Origin: Paenibacillus taihuensis
GTDB taxonomy: Bacteria > Bacillota > Bacilli > Paenibacillales > Paenibacillaceae
NCBI RefSeq assembly: GCF_003386535.1
Contig: NZ_QTTN01000007.1
Span: forward strand, 1-64,000
Direction: 5' to 3'
Length of the DNA: 64,000 bases
Position numbers and translations under genes: made by a program. The stretch's first letter is position 1. The number at the start of each line of letters is the position of its first letter. The notes below the pieces were generated by a model that had not been told where the DNA came from, ran no database searches, and saw only the letters and a list, made by a program, of their open reading frames with translations. Shown here piece after piece: positions 1-9,126 of the stretch.

Positions 1-291
1 TTTTTTTTCCCCTCCCGCAGACCTCCCCAGATAAGAACGTCATCTTTCTGCCCGCAACCACTGGAGTTTACAAAGGTAGCCTTTGGCGACTTGGGATTTC
101 GTCATGTGTTGGTGACTCATCCGACTAACCCTGCCTCGAATCCAGTTCGTGTACCTTGGCTCGTGCATTTGCCTTAAGCTTCCTTCAGATTCCGCCTCGC
201 GGCGGACACCCTTGCTCTTGGCTAACGGTAGGCGTTCGCCAGCCCCCGTTCGGGACTTTCACCCTAGAGATGACGCCCATGCTGGGCGTAC
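1..291 (-). mobile_element. Group II intron, class C, 5' part (continues past the window edge)
   Basis: Read on the minus strand, the intron begins at position 291 with GTACGCCCAGC (usual start GUGYG; the third base differs). It goes on with blocks typical of bacterial class C introns: GGGTGAAAGTCCCGAAC near 250-266, AAGGGTGTCCGCCGCGAGGCGGAATCTGAAGG split over about 183-213, and CTTATCTGGGGAGGTCTGCGGGAG near 14-37. From memory these follow the Oceanobacillus iheyensis intron of known structure in the same order. Only domain I and what may be the start of the next domains is present; the reverse transcriptase would lie left of base 1. It sits 5 bases after a perfect terminator stem, the usual target site of class C introns. 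Confidence 0.85.
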
Positions 292-296
292 AACGA

Positions 297-334
297 AAGA
301 AGGGCAGCCACATTCCACTGTGGCTGCCCTTCTT
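297..334 (-). terminator. Rho-independent terminator of the broken secreted-protein gene; intron target
   Basis: A perfect 16-bp stem (AAGAAGGGCAGCCACA and its complement) encloses a 6-base loop at 313-318. On the minus strand it lies just behind the stop of the 339-1782 pseudogene. The normal U-tract is replaced by TCGTT followed at once by the group II intron. Confidence 0.85.
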
Positions 335-338
335 CATT

Positions 339-1782
339 CTATTCGCCGCTCGGATAGATAATCCGCGCACCTCCCCAATCCGCATGATCCCAATCGTTGC
401 CGTTGCCGCCATTCTTGACGACTAGCTTAAGCTCATTGACGCCGGAGATGTCCAGATCAATGTCCGGTGTCGTCGACGTCGCATTCAAGACGCCGCTGTC
501 GAACGCCTTCAAGGAAGGCGGAGCAAGTACCGCATTCACTTCGTTGCTCGCTTCGGAACGATTGCCCGCCGCATCGAGTGCTTTCACGGTGAATTTGCGC
601 GCCGTGCCTGGAATAAGGCCAGTTACTGCGAATGAGGTTGCGGATACGCCGGAAGTCGAACCAGCCAAGACACCATTCCGGTACACTTCGTAACCGGTCA
701 CCGCCTTATTATCTGTGGACGCCGTCCAGGTCAGATTCGCGCTCGTGCCCGTTACAGCTGCAATCGTCAAATCCGAAGGTGCCGTTGGCGCTTGCGAATC
801 CGGAAGCTCCGTCGTTACGGCTATCGGCTGAAGTATTCTCCGCAGCGTCTCTTGCACGCAGCGTAATACTGTAGGTCGTTGCTGCCGTAAGTCCCGTGAG
901 CGTGAAAGACGTTTCGCCAGGAGCAGTCGAGCATGCAAGCTGTCCGTCTTCATAGACATCGTAGCTGACGACACCGACATTGTCGGATACGGGGCTCCAC
1001 GTCAGATCAATTGTCTCATCGGTCTGCGAAGACGATGATAAATTCGAAGGAACTGTCGGCTTCTTCGTATCTGGCAGTCCTGGACTTACGAGAATGAGCT
1101 TTTCCTTCACATTCGAACGTCCTTCATTATCCCATACGACAAGCATGACTCGGTAAATGCCAGCTTTATCATACACATAAGTAGGTTTGGAGGATGAGCT
1201 CGGAAGTCCCGCGCCGAAATCCCACAGATACGATGCGATCGAACCGTTATCTGTCGACTTGCTTACGAATGTCACTGGTTCACCTACACGAACGAGTTGA
1301 GAATTCGTAAAGTCAGCGACAGGCTTCGGATTCGTAAACCCGCGCGGCGTCGGCTGCGTATTGTCCCCGTTACGGAAGACGAGATTGCCGGACCATTCCA
1401 GATGCTGCGCATCCGCAGGATACGGGTCCATCGTCACATCCTTGTTCCCACTGTTCGGTGTCGCTAGAGCCTGCCCCTTGAAGCTGCATGCCCCACATCA
1501 CCATATTTTTGATGACATTGTAGCATTCACCGTGCCGGCGAGATAATACGTGCCTTTCGGCAGAAGTACCGTATCCCCTGGCGAAGCCGCGTCAACCGCA
1601 GCTTGGATGGCAGCTCTGTCGTCCAAGCTGCCCGAACCGTTCGCCCCGTAATTGACAACGGAAATCGTCGCCGAAGCAACTGGTCCTGCATGGGCTGCTC
1701 CTGTCAACGGACCGACCGACATCACCATAATTGCCGACAAGAACGTACTCGTTACCGATTTCTGGAATGACTTCACTTTCAT
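339..1782 (-). pseudogene. Broken secreted protein: pectate-lyase-like start, PKD, two FN3 domains, NPCBM-like end
   Basis: Three reading frames make up one gene. The first (1782-1498) has a signal peptide ending AAHA and a start typical of right-handed beta-helix polysaccharide lyases (GANGSGSLDDRAAIQAAVD). It stops after 94 codons. The second frame, open from about 1497, encodes a PKD-like domain (YLWDFG) and a fibronectin type III domain. A single-base shift near 825-835 moves to a third frame with a second FN3 domain and a short NPCBM-like end (DHADWGGARI). The beta-helix body expected between frames one and two is missing, so a large internal deletion is likely. The product would have been an exported plant or microbial polysaccharide-degrading enzyme. 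Confidence 0.75.
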
Positions 1783-2014
1783 GCTTCACAATTCATCTCC
1801 TTCATATAGGAAATTTGCATATTGGCACTACCTCGTGCTCTTCTCCATGCTAGCTCGAACTGTAAAAAAGTGGATCGTGTACAATAGCCGAAAATGACCT
1901 ATAGAGCCGAAAGGAGAGCTTATACATTTTTCGAAATTCTGTACAATCTTGTAAATAACGCAAAAAACGTCCCTGTCCGATGGCGATCAGACAAGAGGCC
2001 GCTTCCGCTTCACA

Positions 2015-2962
2015 CTATTCATGTATCACTGCTTCCACAACTTGTTTCGCAATAGACGCGAACGACTCAATACGTTCTGGACACCGATCAATTGCCCATC
2101 TGAGGTTATCGAAAGCTCTCAAGAGGAGCAGCTGTCTTGTGGTAACAAGGTCTTCTTCGCTCAACCCGTAACCGTCTAGAAACGCGTTGAACTCGTCTTC
2201 ATTCGGGCTTTCTACAATCCCGAGCATGTGGTACATCAGCACTTGAGCAATTGTCGCATGGGGAACGACGTCTACTTCGGCATTGCCCCAATCAATCACG
2301 CTGACTAGGCCAGCCTCACCTACGATCGTGTTCTTAATCGAGAGATCGCCGTGATTTAAGCCGAAGCGGAAGCTTCTACCCTTCAATCTCTCGAACAGCT
2401 CTCTAACAAGCTGCGATTGCTTCCATGTGAGAACGCCAAGCTTGATAAGCGGATCGTGCTCCGTCAGACTGTTGATATTATGCTGCACGAATCCCAGCCA
2501 ACTGCCGTCTGATCCAGCATGTGGAGGAGATAGAAACTGACCGTGGTCTGGCTCAGCCAAATTTCTTCCGAATCCGCTTGCCCCAATCGTATGCATCCGT
2601 GGCGCGTATTCACCCAGCATCCTCCAAACCTCGCTCCTTGGAGCGGAACTGTCCATCCCGTTATCGCCGTGAATATACTCTAGAATCATATAGGCTGAAT
2701 CATTGGCAATCCCGATAGACAGCACCTCTGGTCCGGGAATTCCCGCTGTGATCGCTTGCTCGATGCACCATTTTTCTTTGATATAGCTTGGGTAGGAGGC
2801 TTGATCATTCATGCGGACAACGACTTTACGCTGCTCTGTTCCGACGACGCAAACCTGATTATCAATCCCTTTGTCAACGATCCGGTAGGAATGAGTAATC
2901 GCTTGCTCTGGTAGAAAATCTGCTGCGATTCGTTCTGCTTGTGCAACTACGGTGTCAGTCAT
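2015..2962 (-). CDS. Aminoglycoside phosphotransferase (APH)/choline kinase family protein
   Basis: The 315-residue protein has the kinase-like APH fold. The N-lobe region reads VVVRMND (candidate ATP-binding basic residue). The catalytic loop is NHGDLSIKN and the metal-binding aspartate lies in VIDWGNAE. The ATG at 2962 follows AGAGAGGG at a normal distance. The substrate cannot be told: this family includes antibiotic kinases, homoserine and choline kinases and many small-molecule kinases, and no neighbour fixes the role. It stands alone on the minus strand between a broken glycanase and a broken dehydrogenase. A second, dissimilar APH-family gene lies at 22591-23568. Confidence 0.8.
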   Translation of the reverse strand: MTDTVVAQAERIAADFLPEQAITHSYRIVDKGIDNQVCVVGTEQRKVVVRMNDQASYPSYIKEKWCIEQAITAGIPGPEVLSIGIANDSAYMILEYIHGDNGMDSSAPRSEVWRMLGEYAPRMHTIGASGFGRNLAEPDHGQFLSPPHAGSDGSWLGFVQHNINSLTEHDPLIKLGVLTWKQSQLVRELFERLKGRSFRFGLNHGDLSIKNTIVGEAGLVSVIDWGNAEVDVVPHATIAQVLMYHMLGIVESPNEDEFNAFLDGYGLSEEDLVTTRQLLLLRAFDNLRWAIDRCPERIESFASIAKQVVEAVIHE

Positions 2963-3065
2963 TCGTTATAATCCCTCTCTTCTATTCTCTCTTGTACTAT
3001 ACTATCTTCTTATACACGCTCATAGCGAAAGATTAATCCACGAGCATGGTTCAAATCGTGCATGC

Positions 3066-3082
3066 AAAAAATCCGCGGATTT
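3066..3082 (-). terminator. Short hairpin behind the dehydrogenase pseudogene
   Basis: AAATC-CGCG-GATTT followed by a run of six T on the minus strand lies 15 bases beyond the stop of the 3098-3928 gene. The stem is only five base pairs, so it is a weak candidate. Confidence 0.45.
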
Positions 3083-3097
3083 ACTGACTTTTCTTCG

Positions 3098-3928
3098 TTA
3101 TTTGTTAAAGTAATGTCCCTGCTCGAGGTCTGCGATAAGTCCTTGCTGCACCGGTTTCCAGCCAAGCAGCTCCTTCGTCTGGGCGTTCGATCTTGGCATA
3201 TCGAGCGAAGCGACCATCCCTAGGAATCCGAATGCAGCTTGTGCTTCATCCTGTGATATGCTGACAACCGGAACGTTCAAGTGACGACCAATAACATCAG
3301 CAATTTCACGGAATGGAACGCCCTCATCATCCGTGCCATCCAGACGTGAGCCAGCTGGCGCAGATTCAACTGCATAGCGGAACAACGTCGCCGCATCGAG
3401 GCGATGAATCGCCGGCCAACGGTTCATGCCGTCTCCAATGTAGGCGGAAGCGCCTTTCTCGCGGGCGATGCGGATCAAAGTCGGCACAAACCCTTTACCC
3501 CCCTAACCGTGAACGGAAGGCGCAAGGGAAACAATCATTGACCGCACGCCGCGCGCGATTGATGCGAGGGCTGCTTCTTCCGATGCTTGTCCATTCGCAT
3601 GAGCTGTAATGACAAGAGGTTTCCCGGAACCTTCAAGTCCCTCACCCATTGCCTCGATTGCGCGTAGATCGGTTGCGAGCGAACCGGCGAAATTCGAGAA
3701 ATCGTGATTAAACGCCAGATGAATGACGCCGTCCGATGAGGCTGAGCTGCTGCGAAGAAGATCCAGATCTTCCAGAACGCCTTGCTGAACCTCTGCCCCT
3801 AAGCGTTCCAATAATTCGGCTCCTTTGTCCGAACGGGTAAGACCAACCACCCGATGACCTGCTTGAATGAGTTCTTTGACGACAGCCGAACCAATATAGC
3901 CAGCTGCTCCAGTTACGAATATGCGCAT
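3098..3928 (-). pseudogene. NAD-dependent epimerase/dehydratase (SDR), interrupted by one in-frame stop
   Basis: The N-terminal Rossmann motif is VTGAAGYIGSAV and the C-terminal half (GWKPVQQGLIADLEQG) is typical of small atypical SDR proteins. Both halves are in the same frame. A TAG codon at 3503-3505 lies in the stretch APSVHG-stop-GGKGFVPTL, where related proteins usually carry a polar residue. One base change from a GAG codon would explain it. All else looks intact (276 codons). The gene is divergent from a MerR regulator and has its own MerR-type promoter, so it is probably the regulated target. Either a recent nonsense mutation or a base error is possible. Confidence 0.75.
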
Positions 3929-3967
3929 CCTAATTCCTCCTTAGCATTTGACGAACCCTACCATTCA

Positions 3968-3998
3968 ATTCTAAACTATGAAGTGAACTCTAAGGCAA
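3968..3998 (-). promoter_or_regulatory. MerR-type promoter with 19-base spacer for the SDR gene
   Basis: On the minus strand the -35 box TTGCCT (3993-3998) and the -10 box TAGAAT (3968-3973) are separated by 19 bases, the stretched spacing that MerR-family activators correct by twisting DNA. The spacer holds an imperfect dyad CTTAGAGT / ACTTCATAG. It lies between the divergent MerR gene and the SDR gene. Confidence 0.7.
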
Positions 3999-4021
3999 GC
4001 ATGCAAAAAGGAGCTGTTGAC

Positions 4022-4435
4022 ATGAAAATTCAGGAACTTGCAGATAAGATGGGCTTAACCGCTCACACCATTCGTTTTTATGAGAAAGAAGGTCTGCTCG
4101 ACGGCAGGCATATTCAGCGTGAGAAAAATAATTATCGCAACTATTCGGACGAGGCCATCGAGCGGTTGAAGCTCATAAAGAAATTCCAAGGCATCGGCTG
4201 CTCGCTCGCAGAACTCAAGACGATACTGCAGGATCATGATACGAATACGCGGACCAATCAAGAAGTAATGGAATGGATTGGTCAGAAAATTGATGAGATC
4301 GAGCGCAAGAAAGCAGAATATGACCATATGCTTGTTACGCTTCATTGGATGCTGGAGTACAGGAAAGCGCTGATTGATGATCCGGACAAAGCTGAAGCGA
4401 TGATGGCGCAGTTTAGAGCCTTAAGCGCAGAATAA
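4022..4435 (+). CDS. MerR family transcriptional regulator
   Basis: The 137-residue protein starts with the winged-helix MerR signature MKIQELADKMGLTAHTIRFY, followed by YEKEGLL and the second wing residues NYRNYSDEAIERL. A long C-terminal coiled coil (about residues 80-120) would form the dimer. It lacks the cysteines of metal-sensing MerR proteins, so a small-molecule or stress signal is more likely. The ATG at 4022 follows AAAAGGAG; the longer open frame upstream has no such site. It is divergent from the SDR gene at 3098-3928, the common layout for this subgroup, and the 19-base-spacer promoter between them is its probable target. Confidence 0.85.
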   Translation: MKIQELADKMGLTAHTIRFYEKEGLLDGRHIQREKNNYRNYSDEAIERLKLIKKFQGIGCSLAELKTILQDHDTNTRTNQEVMEWIGQKIDEIERKKAEYDHMLVTLHWMLEYRKALIDDPDKAEAMMAQFRALSAE

Positions 4436-4461
4436 CTAGATGGACGAAATTCGCCTTCGTC

Positions 4462-5161
4462 TCACAACTGCTTGAAATACATCACAATGCCTTTCGTAAT
4501 TGACGTCGATACTTGCTCTTGAAACGATTTCGTCTTCATTCTTGTTTCTTCCCTATCATTCGAGATGTATCCGAGCTCAAGTAGAATAGCTGGCTTCATA
4601 TTCTCGCGAATGACATGATAATCGCCAATTTGAACGCCGCGGACCTTCGTTCGGATGTTCGATTCGAACAGCTGGTCATGAATGATCTGTGCCATCAGCT
4701 CGTCCTGTGATTTGTTGTAATACGTTGTCATGCCGTATACATCATTCGTTTGAAACGCATCATAGTGAATGCTTATGAATAAATCTGCTTGCTCTGTCTG
4801 CGCGAGTTCTGTTCTGGCTTGCAAAGAGATCTTCGTATCATCTTGGCGAGTCATGGCGACAGTTGCACCTTGCTGGATTAGTTCTGTCTCAGGATAAGTG
4901 CCGTGCTTAGTGTGACGTCTTTCTCGTAAGTCCCTTGACTTCCGATGGACCGACGTCCTTGCCGCCATGCCCCGGATCAAGTACGATTGTTTTGCCTGCT
5001 AAAGGCGAGTTCACCTCGTTGATAGATTTATCCGTGCTTGATAGATTCGTTAATGCGACTGAGCTTCTTTCCTTCGCTCCATCCGATTGAATATGGAAGT
5101 AGAATGATGACAGTACGACTCCGATAGCGGCAATAGCAATATAGTAGGATGTTTTTTTCAT
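4462..5161 (-). pseudogene. N-acetylmuramoyl-L-alanine amidase (Amidase_3), two frameshifts
   Basis: The first frame (5161-about 4945) codes for a membrane anchor or signal (residues 5-25) and the metal-binding motif VLDPGHGGKDVGPS. The middle piece, in a different frame, reads GSQGTYEKDVTLSTALIL. The remainder, in a third frame, carries ATVAMTR, LFISIHYDAF and PAILLELGYISN, with the second zinc histidine and the catalytic glutamate. Thus all catalytic parts exist but need two single-base corrections, one at TCGGA near 4942 and one near 4888-4895. The intact enzyme would cleave peptide stems from peptidoglycan outside the membrane. Confidence 0.75.
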
Positions 5162-5236
5162 AGGACGATTGTATGAGCTGCGAATAAAGAAGAAATAGAT
5201 GCGAGATCAAGTTGATATAAAGATTGCATGCATAAC

Positions 5237-5290
5237 AAAAAAACCGCTTGCCAACGATGAGTGAAATTTCCACCATGTTGGCAAACGGCT
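5237..5290 (-). terminator. Rho-independent terminator of the 5316-7801 two-component operon
   Basis: AGCCGTTTGCCAAC pairs with GTTGGCAAGCGGTT around a 22-base loop and is followed by seven T on the minus strand, 26 bases beyond the kinase stop. Confidence 0.8.
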
Positions 5291-5315
5291 CAGCACATCT
5301 AGCTCGAACTGCTCG

Positions 5316-7121
5316 CTATCTTCCTTTATTCAAGCAAAAATAAAACGCAACGCCATCCTCCGTATTGTACGCCCCATACTCTGCCCCATGCAGCTCCAAT
5401 ATATTTTTGGAGATTGCGAGGCCAAGACCCGTTCCCCCATCGGCCCGCTGTCTGGACCGGTCGCCCCGATAGAAGCGATCCCATACTTTCGCAATCTGGT
5501 CTTCCGGAATATGCGCGCCTTTATTCTCGACACAGACGATGATGCGCTCACCTTTCTCTGTCTCAGTGACGATAATCTCATGCTGCTCTGGCGTATAACG
5601 GATCGCATTCGTCATGAAGTTCGTGATGACTTGCTCGATCCGGTGTTGATTGGCGCAAGCTTCAGCCATAGCTAATTGCAGGCGTAACCGCAATTGTTTG
5701 GCCCCCAACTCGTGCATGAGCCCACTGCAGATGTGCTCGATCGCTTTGTCCAGTCGGAACGTATCCATCGGCATGTTGTACGTACCCGATTCGTATTTCG
5801 CCAGCTCCAGCATATCGACGATGAGCAGATCCATGCGATCCACTTCCTGCTCCATCGCTGCGAAGTAATGCTCCTTCTTATGCGCGGCAACGCCGTCCTT
5901 CAGGATGGAGATGCAGCTCTTCATGACGCTCAGCGGCGTCTTCAGTTCATGCGAGACACCTGAAATGAACTCTTTTCGCGTCGATTCCAGCTGCTTCTCC
6001 TTCTCGATATCCTCCTGCAGCTTGCTGATGTAGGTGTGCAGCTTAGCTGAGAGCTGATTGATATTGCTCGAGAGGTCGCCAATCTCATCTTTCGCCCGGA
6101 CGGGAATCGATTCCGAGAAATCCAGATTCGCCATCTTCTGCGTCGTCTGATTGATGCGCAGCAGAGGACGAGCGAGTTGCAAGGAATAATACAATGATGC
6201 GATCAGGATCAATACAAACACGAATAGGACGATATAGACGTAATAATCCTTCACCATCTGCACGGCTTCGTCCACTGGCTGCAGCGAGGTCATTGCGAAT
6301 AGGTAATTTATCGACCCGCTGTCCGATTGTACCGGCAATGTGAACAGCTTGTATTTAACGTTGTTCTGCTCATAATCCTGAATAAGAAGCGAATTGGTTG
6401 GCTGGAAATCGCTAAACAACAGCTTCGCTTGGAAGGCGTTGACCTGCTCCAGGAATAGCTTATTCGAGTAGATAAGCTCGGATGCGTTTCCTTCTTTAGG
6501 GAGATGGACATCCGTGACGGTCCCGAACAATTCGATTATTGGCCATTTATCGCTCTGCAGCTTGGGCTTTCCCTGGTACTTCAGTCGATCTCCATCGAAC
6601 GCTTGGCGCATGAAGGCCTGATTGGAATATAGAATCTCCCCCGACTGACGATGCAGCGAAATCGGCGTAAACGCGGTACTGCTCTTGATTCCTGTGAAGA
6701 ATAGACCAGCTTGACGCAGGGTCGACAAGTCGTTAGCAGCTGCATCATCCATGCTGATCAAGTGGTACAGAGGCACCTGGTATCGAAGTTTCTCCTCTTC
6801 TTCTGACGTCGGCTTGAGTAATTTGAATTCGAGGTAGAAATCGTTCTCATACTTCAAGTTGCCGTCATGGTCCAGAATCGTGATCGATGTATTATTATTC
6901 CGGTAAAACTCCTGTTCCAGCGACTGTATAGCATGTGCGTTTCCAGCGGACTCCTGGTAAGCCTTCTTGAACACTTCGAGCTTCGTCTTCAAATCATTCA
7001 CTTTTCGGTTTGCATAATAGTCTTTGAAAAATATCGTCTGCCCGATGTAGATGGCTGCCAAGATGAGCGTGCATAACGCCGCGGTGAGCAGGAACAGCTT
7101 CGGCACTATTCCGATTCTCAT
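5316..7121 (-). CDS. Membrane sensor histidine kinase with HAMP domain
   Basis: The 601-residue kinase has a first membrane segment at about residues 8-30, a large outside sensor domain (about 31-290), a second membrane segment (about 293-313), a HAMP linker and a HisKA domain with the phospho-accepting His391 in GVSHELKTPLS. The ATP-binding domain shows the N box (NFMTNAIRYT) and the G box (GGTGLGLAISKN). It would autophosphorylate on an unknown envelope signal and pass phosphate to the regulator encoded just upstream. The start overlaps the regulator stop by four bases (ATGA), so the two are translationally coupled. The sensor domain is not one I recognise. Confidence 0.92.
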   Translation of the reverse strand: MRIGIVPKLFLLTAALCTLILAAIYIGQTIFFKDYYANRKVNDLKTKLEVFKKAYQESAGNAHAIQSLEQEFYRNNNTSITILDHDGNLKYENDFYLEFKLLKPTSEEEEKLRYQVPLYHLISMDDAAANDLSTLRQAGLFFTGIKSSTAFTPISLHRQSGEILYSNQAFMRQAFDGDRLKYQGKPKLQSDKWPIIELFGTVTDVHLPKEGNASELIYSNKLFLEQVNAFQAKLLFSDFQPTNSLLIQDYEQNNVKYKLFTLPVQSDSGSINYLFAMTSLQPVDEAVQMVKDYYVYIVLFVFVLILIASLYYSLQLARPLLRINQTTQKMANLDFSESIPVRAKDEIGDLSSNINQLSAKLHTYISKLQEDIEKEKQLESTRKEFISGVSHELKTPLSVMKSCISILKDGVAAHKKEHYFAAMEQEVDRMDLLIVDMLELAKYESGTYNMPMDTFRLDKAIEHICSGLMHELGAKQLRLRLQLAMAEACANQHRIEQVITNFMTNAIRYTPEQHEIIVTETEKGERIIVCVENKGAHIPEDQIAKVWDRFYRGDRSRQRADGGTGLGLAISKNILELHGAEYGAYNTEDGVAFYFCLNKGR

Positions 7122-7801
7122 GGATGCGCCTCGAATTTATAGCCTGTCCGAACAACCGTGACGATCATCGCGGCTTTATCGCCGAGCTTCGTACGCAAGT
7201 TTCGGATATGGGTATTTATCGTGCGATCGTCGCCAACGTACTCAAAGCCCCATATCTTCGTAATTAACTGCTCGCGCGTAATGACAATGCCTTGATTCTG
7301 CATGAGATAAGTTAAGATTTCGAACTCTGTATGCGTAAGATTGACCGGAGCTCCATCCATCGTGACGGATCGCGATGGCAGATGAGCTCGAATGCCATTC
7401 ATCGTTATAGCATCCTCTAGCTGAACCGTCTTGCCGATTCGGCTGCGGCTGTCCAGGAGGCGCTTCGCTCTTGCGAGAAGAACAGGCGGACTATATGGCT
7501 TCGTTACATAATCGTCGGCACCAAGCTCGAATCCAAGCAGCGTGTCGTCTTCATCGACCCGTGCTGTCAGCATAATGATCGGGACATCGGATTGTTTGCG
7601 GATTCGGCGGCATACGGACCATCCATCCAATTCCGGCAGCATGATGTCCAGTACAATCAGGTCCACTTGATGCTCATCGAAACTGCTATGGGCAGCTTTG
7701 CCATCCGAGGCTTCAAGTACGTTATAGCCTTCGTTCAGGAAGTAATCTTTAATAATCTCTCGGAGTATTTCTTCATCTTCTACGATTAATATCGTCTTCA
7801 T
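7118..7801 (-). CDS. OmpR-family response regulator
   Basis: The 227-residue protein has a receiver domain (acidic EDE at 9-11, phospho-acceptor Asp52 in VLDIMLP, Lys in YVTKPYSP) and a C-terminal winged-helix DNA-binding domain (LTHTEFEILTYL, DDRTINTHIRNLRTKLG). The ATG at 7801 is preferred to one six codons earlier because CGGGAG lies eight bases before it. It is the first gene of a regulator-kinase pair that shares ATGA with the kinase. Targets are unknown; the neighbouring second pair and the acetylation genes are possible but unproved. Confidence 0.92.
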   Translation of the reverse strand: MKTILIVEDEEILREIIKDYFLNEGYNVLEASDGKAAHSSFDEHQVDLIVLDIMLPELDGWSVCRRIRKQSDVPIIMLTARVDEDDTLLGFELGADDYVTKPYSPPVLLARAKRLLDSRSRIGKTVQLEDAITMNGIRAHLPSRSVTMDGAPVNLTHTEFEILTYLMQNQGIVITREQLITKIWGFEYVGDDRTINTHIRNLRTKLGDKAAMIVTVVRTGYKFEAHP

Positions 7802-7851
7802 GACTATGCTCCCGTTCACAGGTATTCATTGATCAGTATAACCTTCGCTGA

Positions 7852-9102
7852 TCAAGACGATGTCGAGAGCAAGTGAAGATCAGATGAAGATCCGAGCGGG
7901 AATCGCGCTTCGAATACCGTTTGCCACATGTCGCTCATCGCTGTAATTCGTCCGCCATGAGCTTCAATGATGCTCTTGACGATGGCAAGTCCAAGGCCTG
8001 TTCCGCCTGTGACTTTGGAACGTGATTGCTCGACCCGATAGAATCGGTCGAATACGAACGGCAGATCGCTATGCGGAATGGGCTCACCGAAATTGACGAA
8101 ACGAACGATCGCCTCGCCTTCTTCTTCGCCAATAGCAATGACGACTTCCTTGCCTTCAGCGCCGTAGCGGATCGAATTGGAGAGCAAATTCTCGAAGCTG
8201 CGCACGAGCAAATCTCCGTCCGCCCACACGATAACCCGCTCCACCTTCGCCGTAATTCGAATATTGACACCAGCATGCTCCGCAGCCGGAACGAACTCCT
8301 CTGCCAGCTGACGGAGGAACCCGACCAAGTCCAGTTGAGCCGGACGGATCGGGTAGCCGTTGTTCACGCGCGTATATTCGAAGAGATCATCGATCAGCTT
8401 CTTCAAGCTCTGCGCTTTCTCGTAAGCGATGTTGACATAATGGCGCAGCTCCGTTTCGTCTCGATACCGGTCTTCCTCAATGACTTCGAGGAACCCGAGA
8501 ATCGAGGTGAGCGGCGTTCTTAAATCATGAGACACGCCGGTAATGAGATCGTTCTTTGACTTCTCGGCGTTTCGCTCTTCCTCGATGGATCGGCTTAGAC
8601 GGGCAGCCATTTTATTAATGCTATCCGCCACGTCGGCAAGCTCACCGTCTCGCACCGGGATCGGACGGTCGAACTGTCCCTCGGCTATTTTGTCCAAGCC
8701 CTCCCGGATCTCCTCCAAATACAATCTGAGCTCGGAAGCCATCCCGTTAATGCCAGCGGCAACCGCTCCCAGCTCGTCCGCAGCTTTCACTGGCAGCGCT
8801 ACATCGAGCTGCCCGCTCCCGATCTCTTGCAGCGCGACCTCGATTTCCTTCAAGTAACGAGTCAAACCGCGCGAGAACAGGAAGAACATAACGACAAATA
8901 CGATAATACCTGCAGTGATCATGACAGGGTACGAACCGATATGATTAACGATCCATGGCAGCGGCCAGAAGAGCAGATTATAGATAAGCAGCCATTGGAG
9001 CAGCTGCCGGCACAAGTAAACCAGTACCAATGAAGCGACCGCGCTTTGCAGCAGAAGAAGCAAGAGCTTCACGCGCAGCGAGTAGAACCTTTTCCAATCC
9101 AT
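7852..9102 (-). CDS. VanS-like sensor histidine kinase with two HAMP-like segments
   Basis: This 416-residue kinase has two membrane segments close together (about residues 12-32 and 60-78) with a short outside loop, so the signal may be sensed in the membrane. Two HAMP-like linkers follow (about 79-130 and 131-182). The HisKA domain carries His192 in GVSHDLRTPLTS; the ATP-binding domain has NLLSNSIRYG and GGTGLGLAIVKS. The ATG at 9102 follows GGAGGG at six bases; the TTG further upstream lacks a site. The layout resembles VanS-type and cell-envelope kinases, but no vancomycin resistance genes are nearby. A hairpin (TTGATCAG/CTGATCAA, 7829-7855) overlaps the stop. Confidence 0.9.
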   Translation of the reverse strand: MDWKRFYSLRVKLLLLLLQSAVASLVLVYLCRQLLQWLLIYNLLFWPLPWIVNHIGSYPVMITAGIIVFVVMFFLFSRGLTRYLKEIEVALQEIGSGQLDVALPVKAADELGAVAAGINGMASELRLYLEEIREGLDKIAEGQFDRPIPVRDGELADVADSINKMAARLSRSIEEERNAEKSKNDLITGVSHDLRTPLTSILGFLEVIEEDRYRDETELRHYVNIAYEKAQSLKKLIDDLFEYTRVNNGYPIRPAQLDLVGFLRQLAEEFVPAAEHAGVNIRITAKVERVIVWADGDLLVRSFENLLSNSIRYGAEGKEVVIAIGEEEGEAIVRFVNFGEPIPHSDLPFVFDRFYRVEQSRSKVTGGTGLGLAIVKSIIEAHGGRITAMSDMWQTVFEARFPLGSSSDLHLLSTSS

Positions 9103-9126
9103 CCGAATCCCTCCAGGCAATCGCTC

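Noticed and set aside
149-425. Small plus-strand proteins in the first 430 bases
   Set aside because: They lie across intron RNA structure and a terminator, and are known false translations of such sequence.
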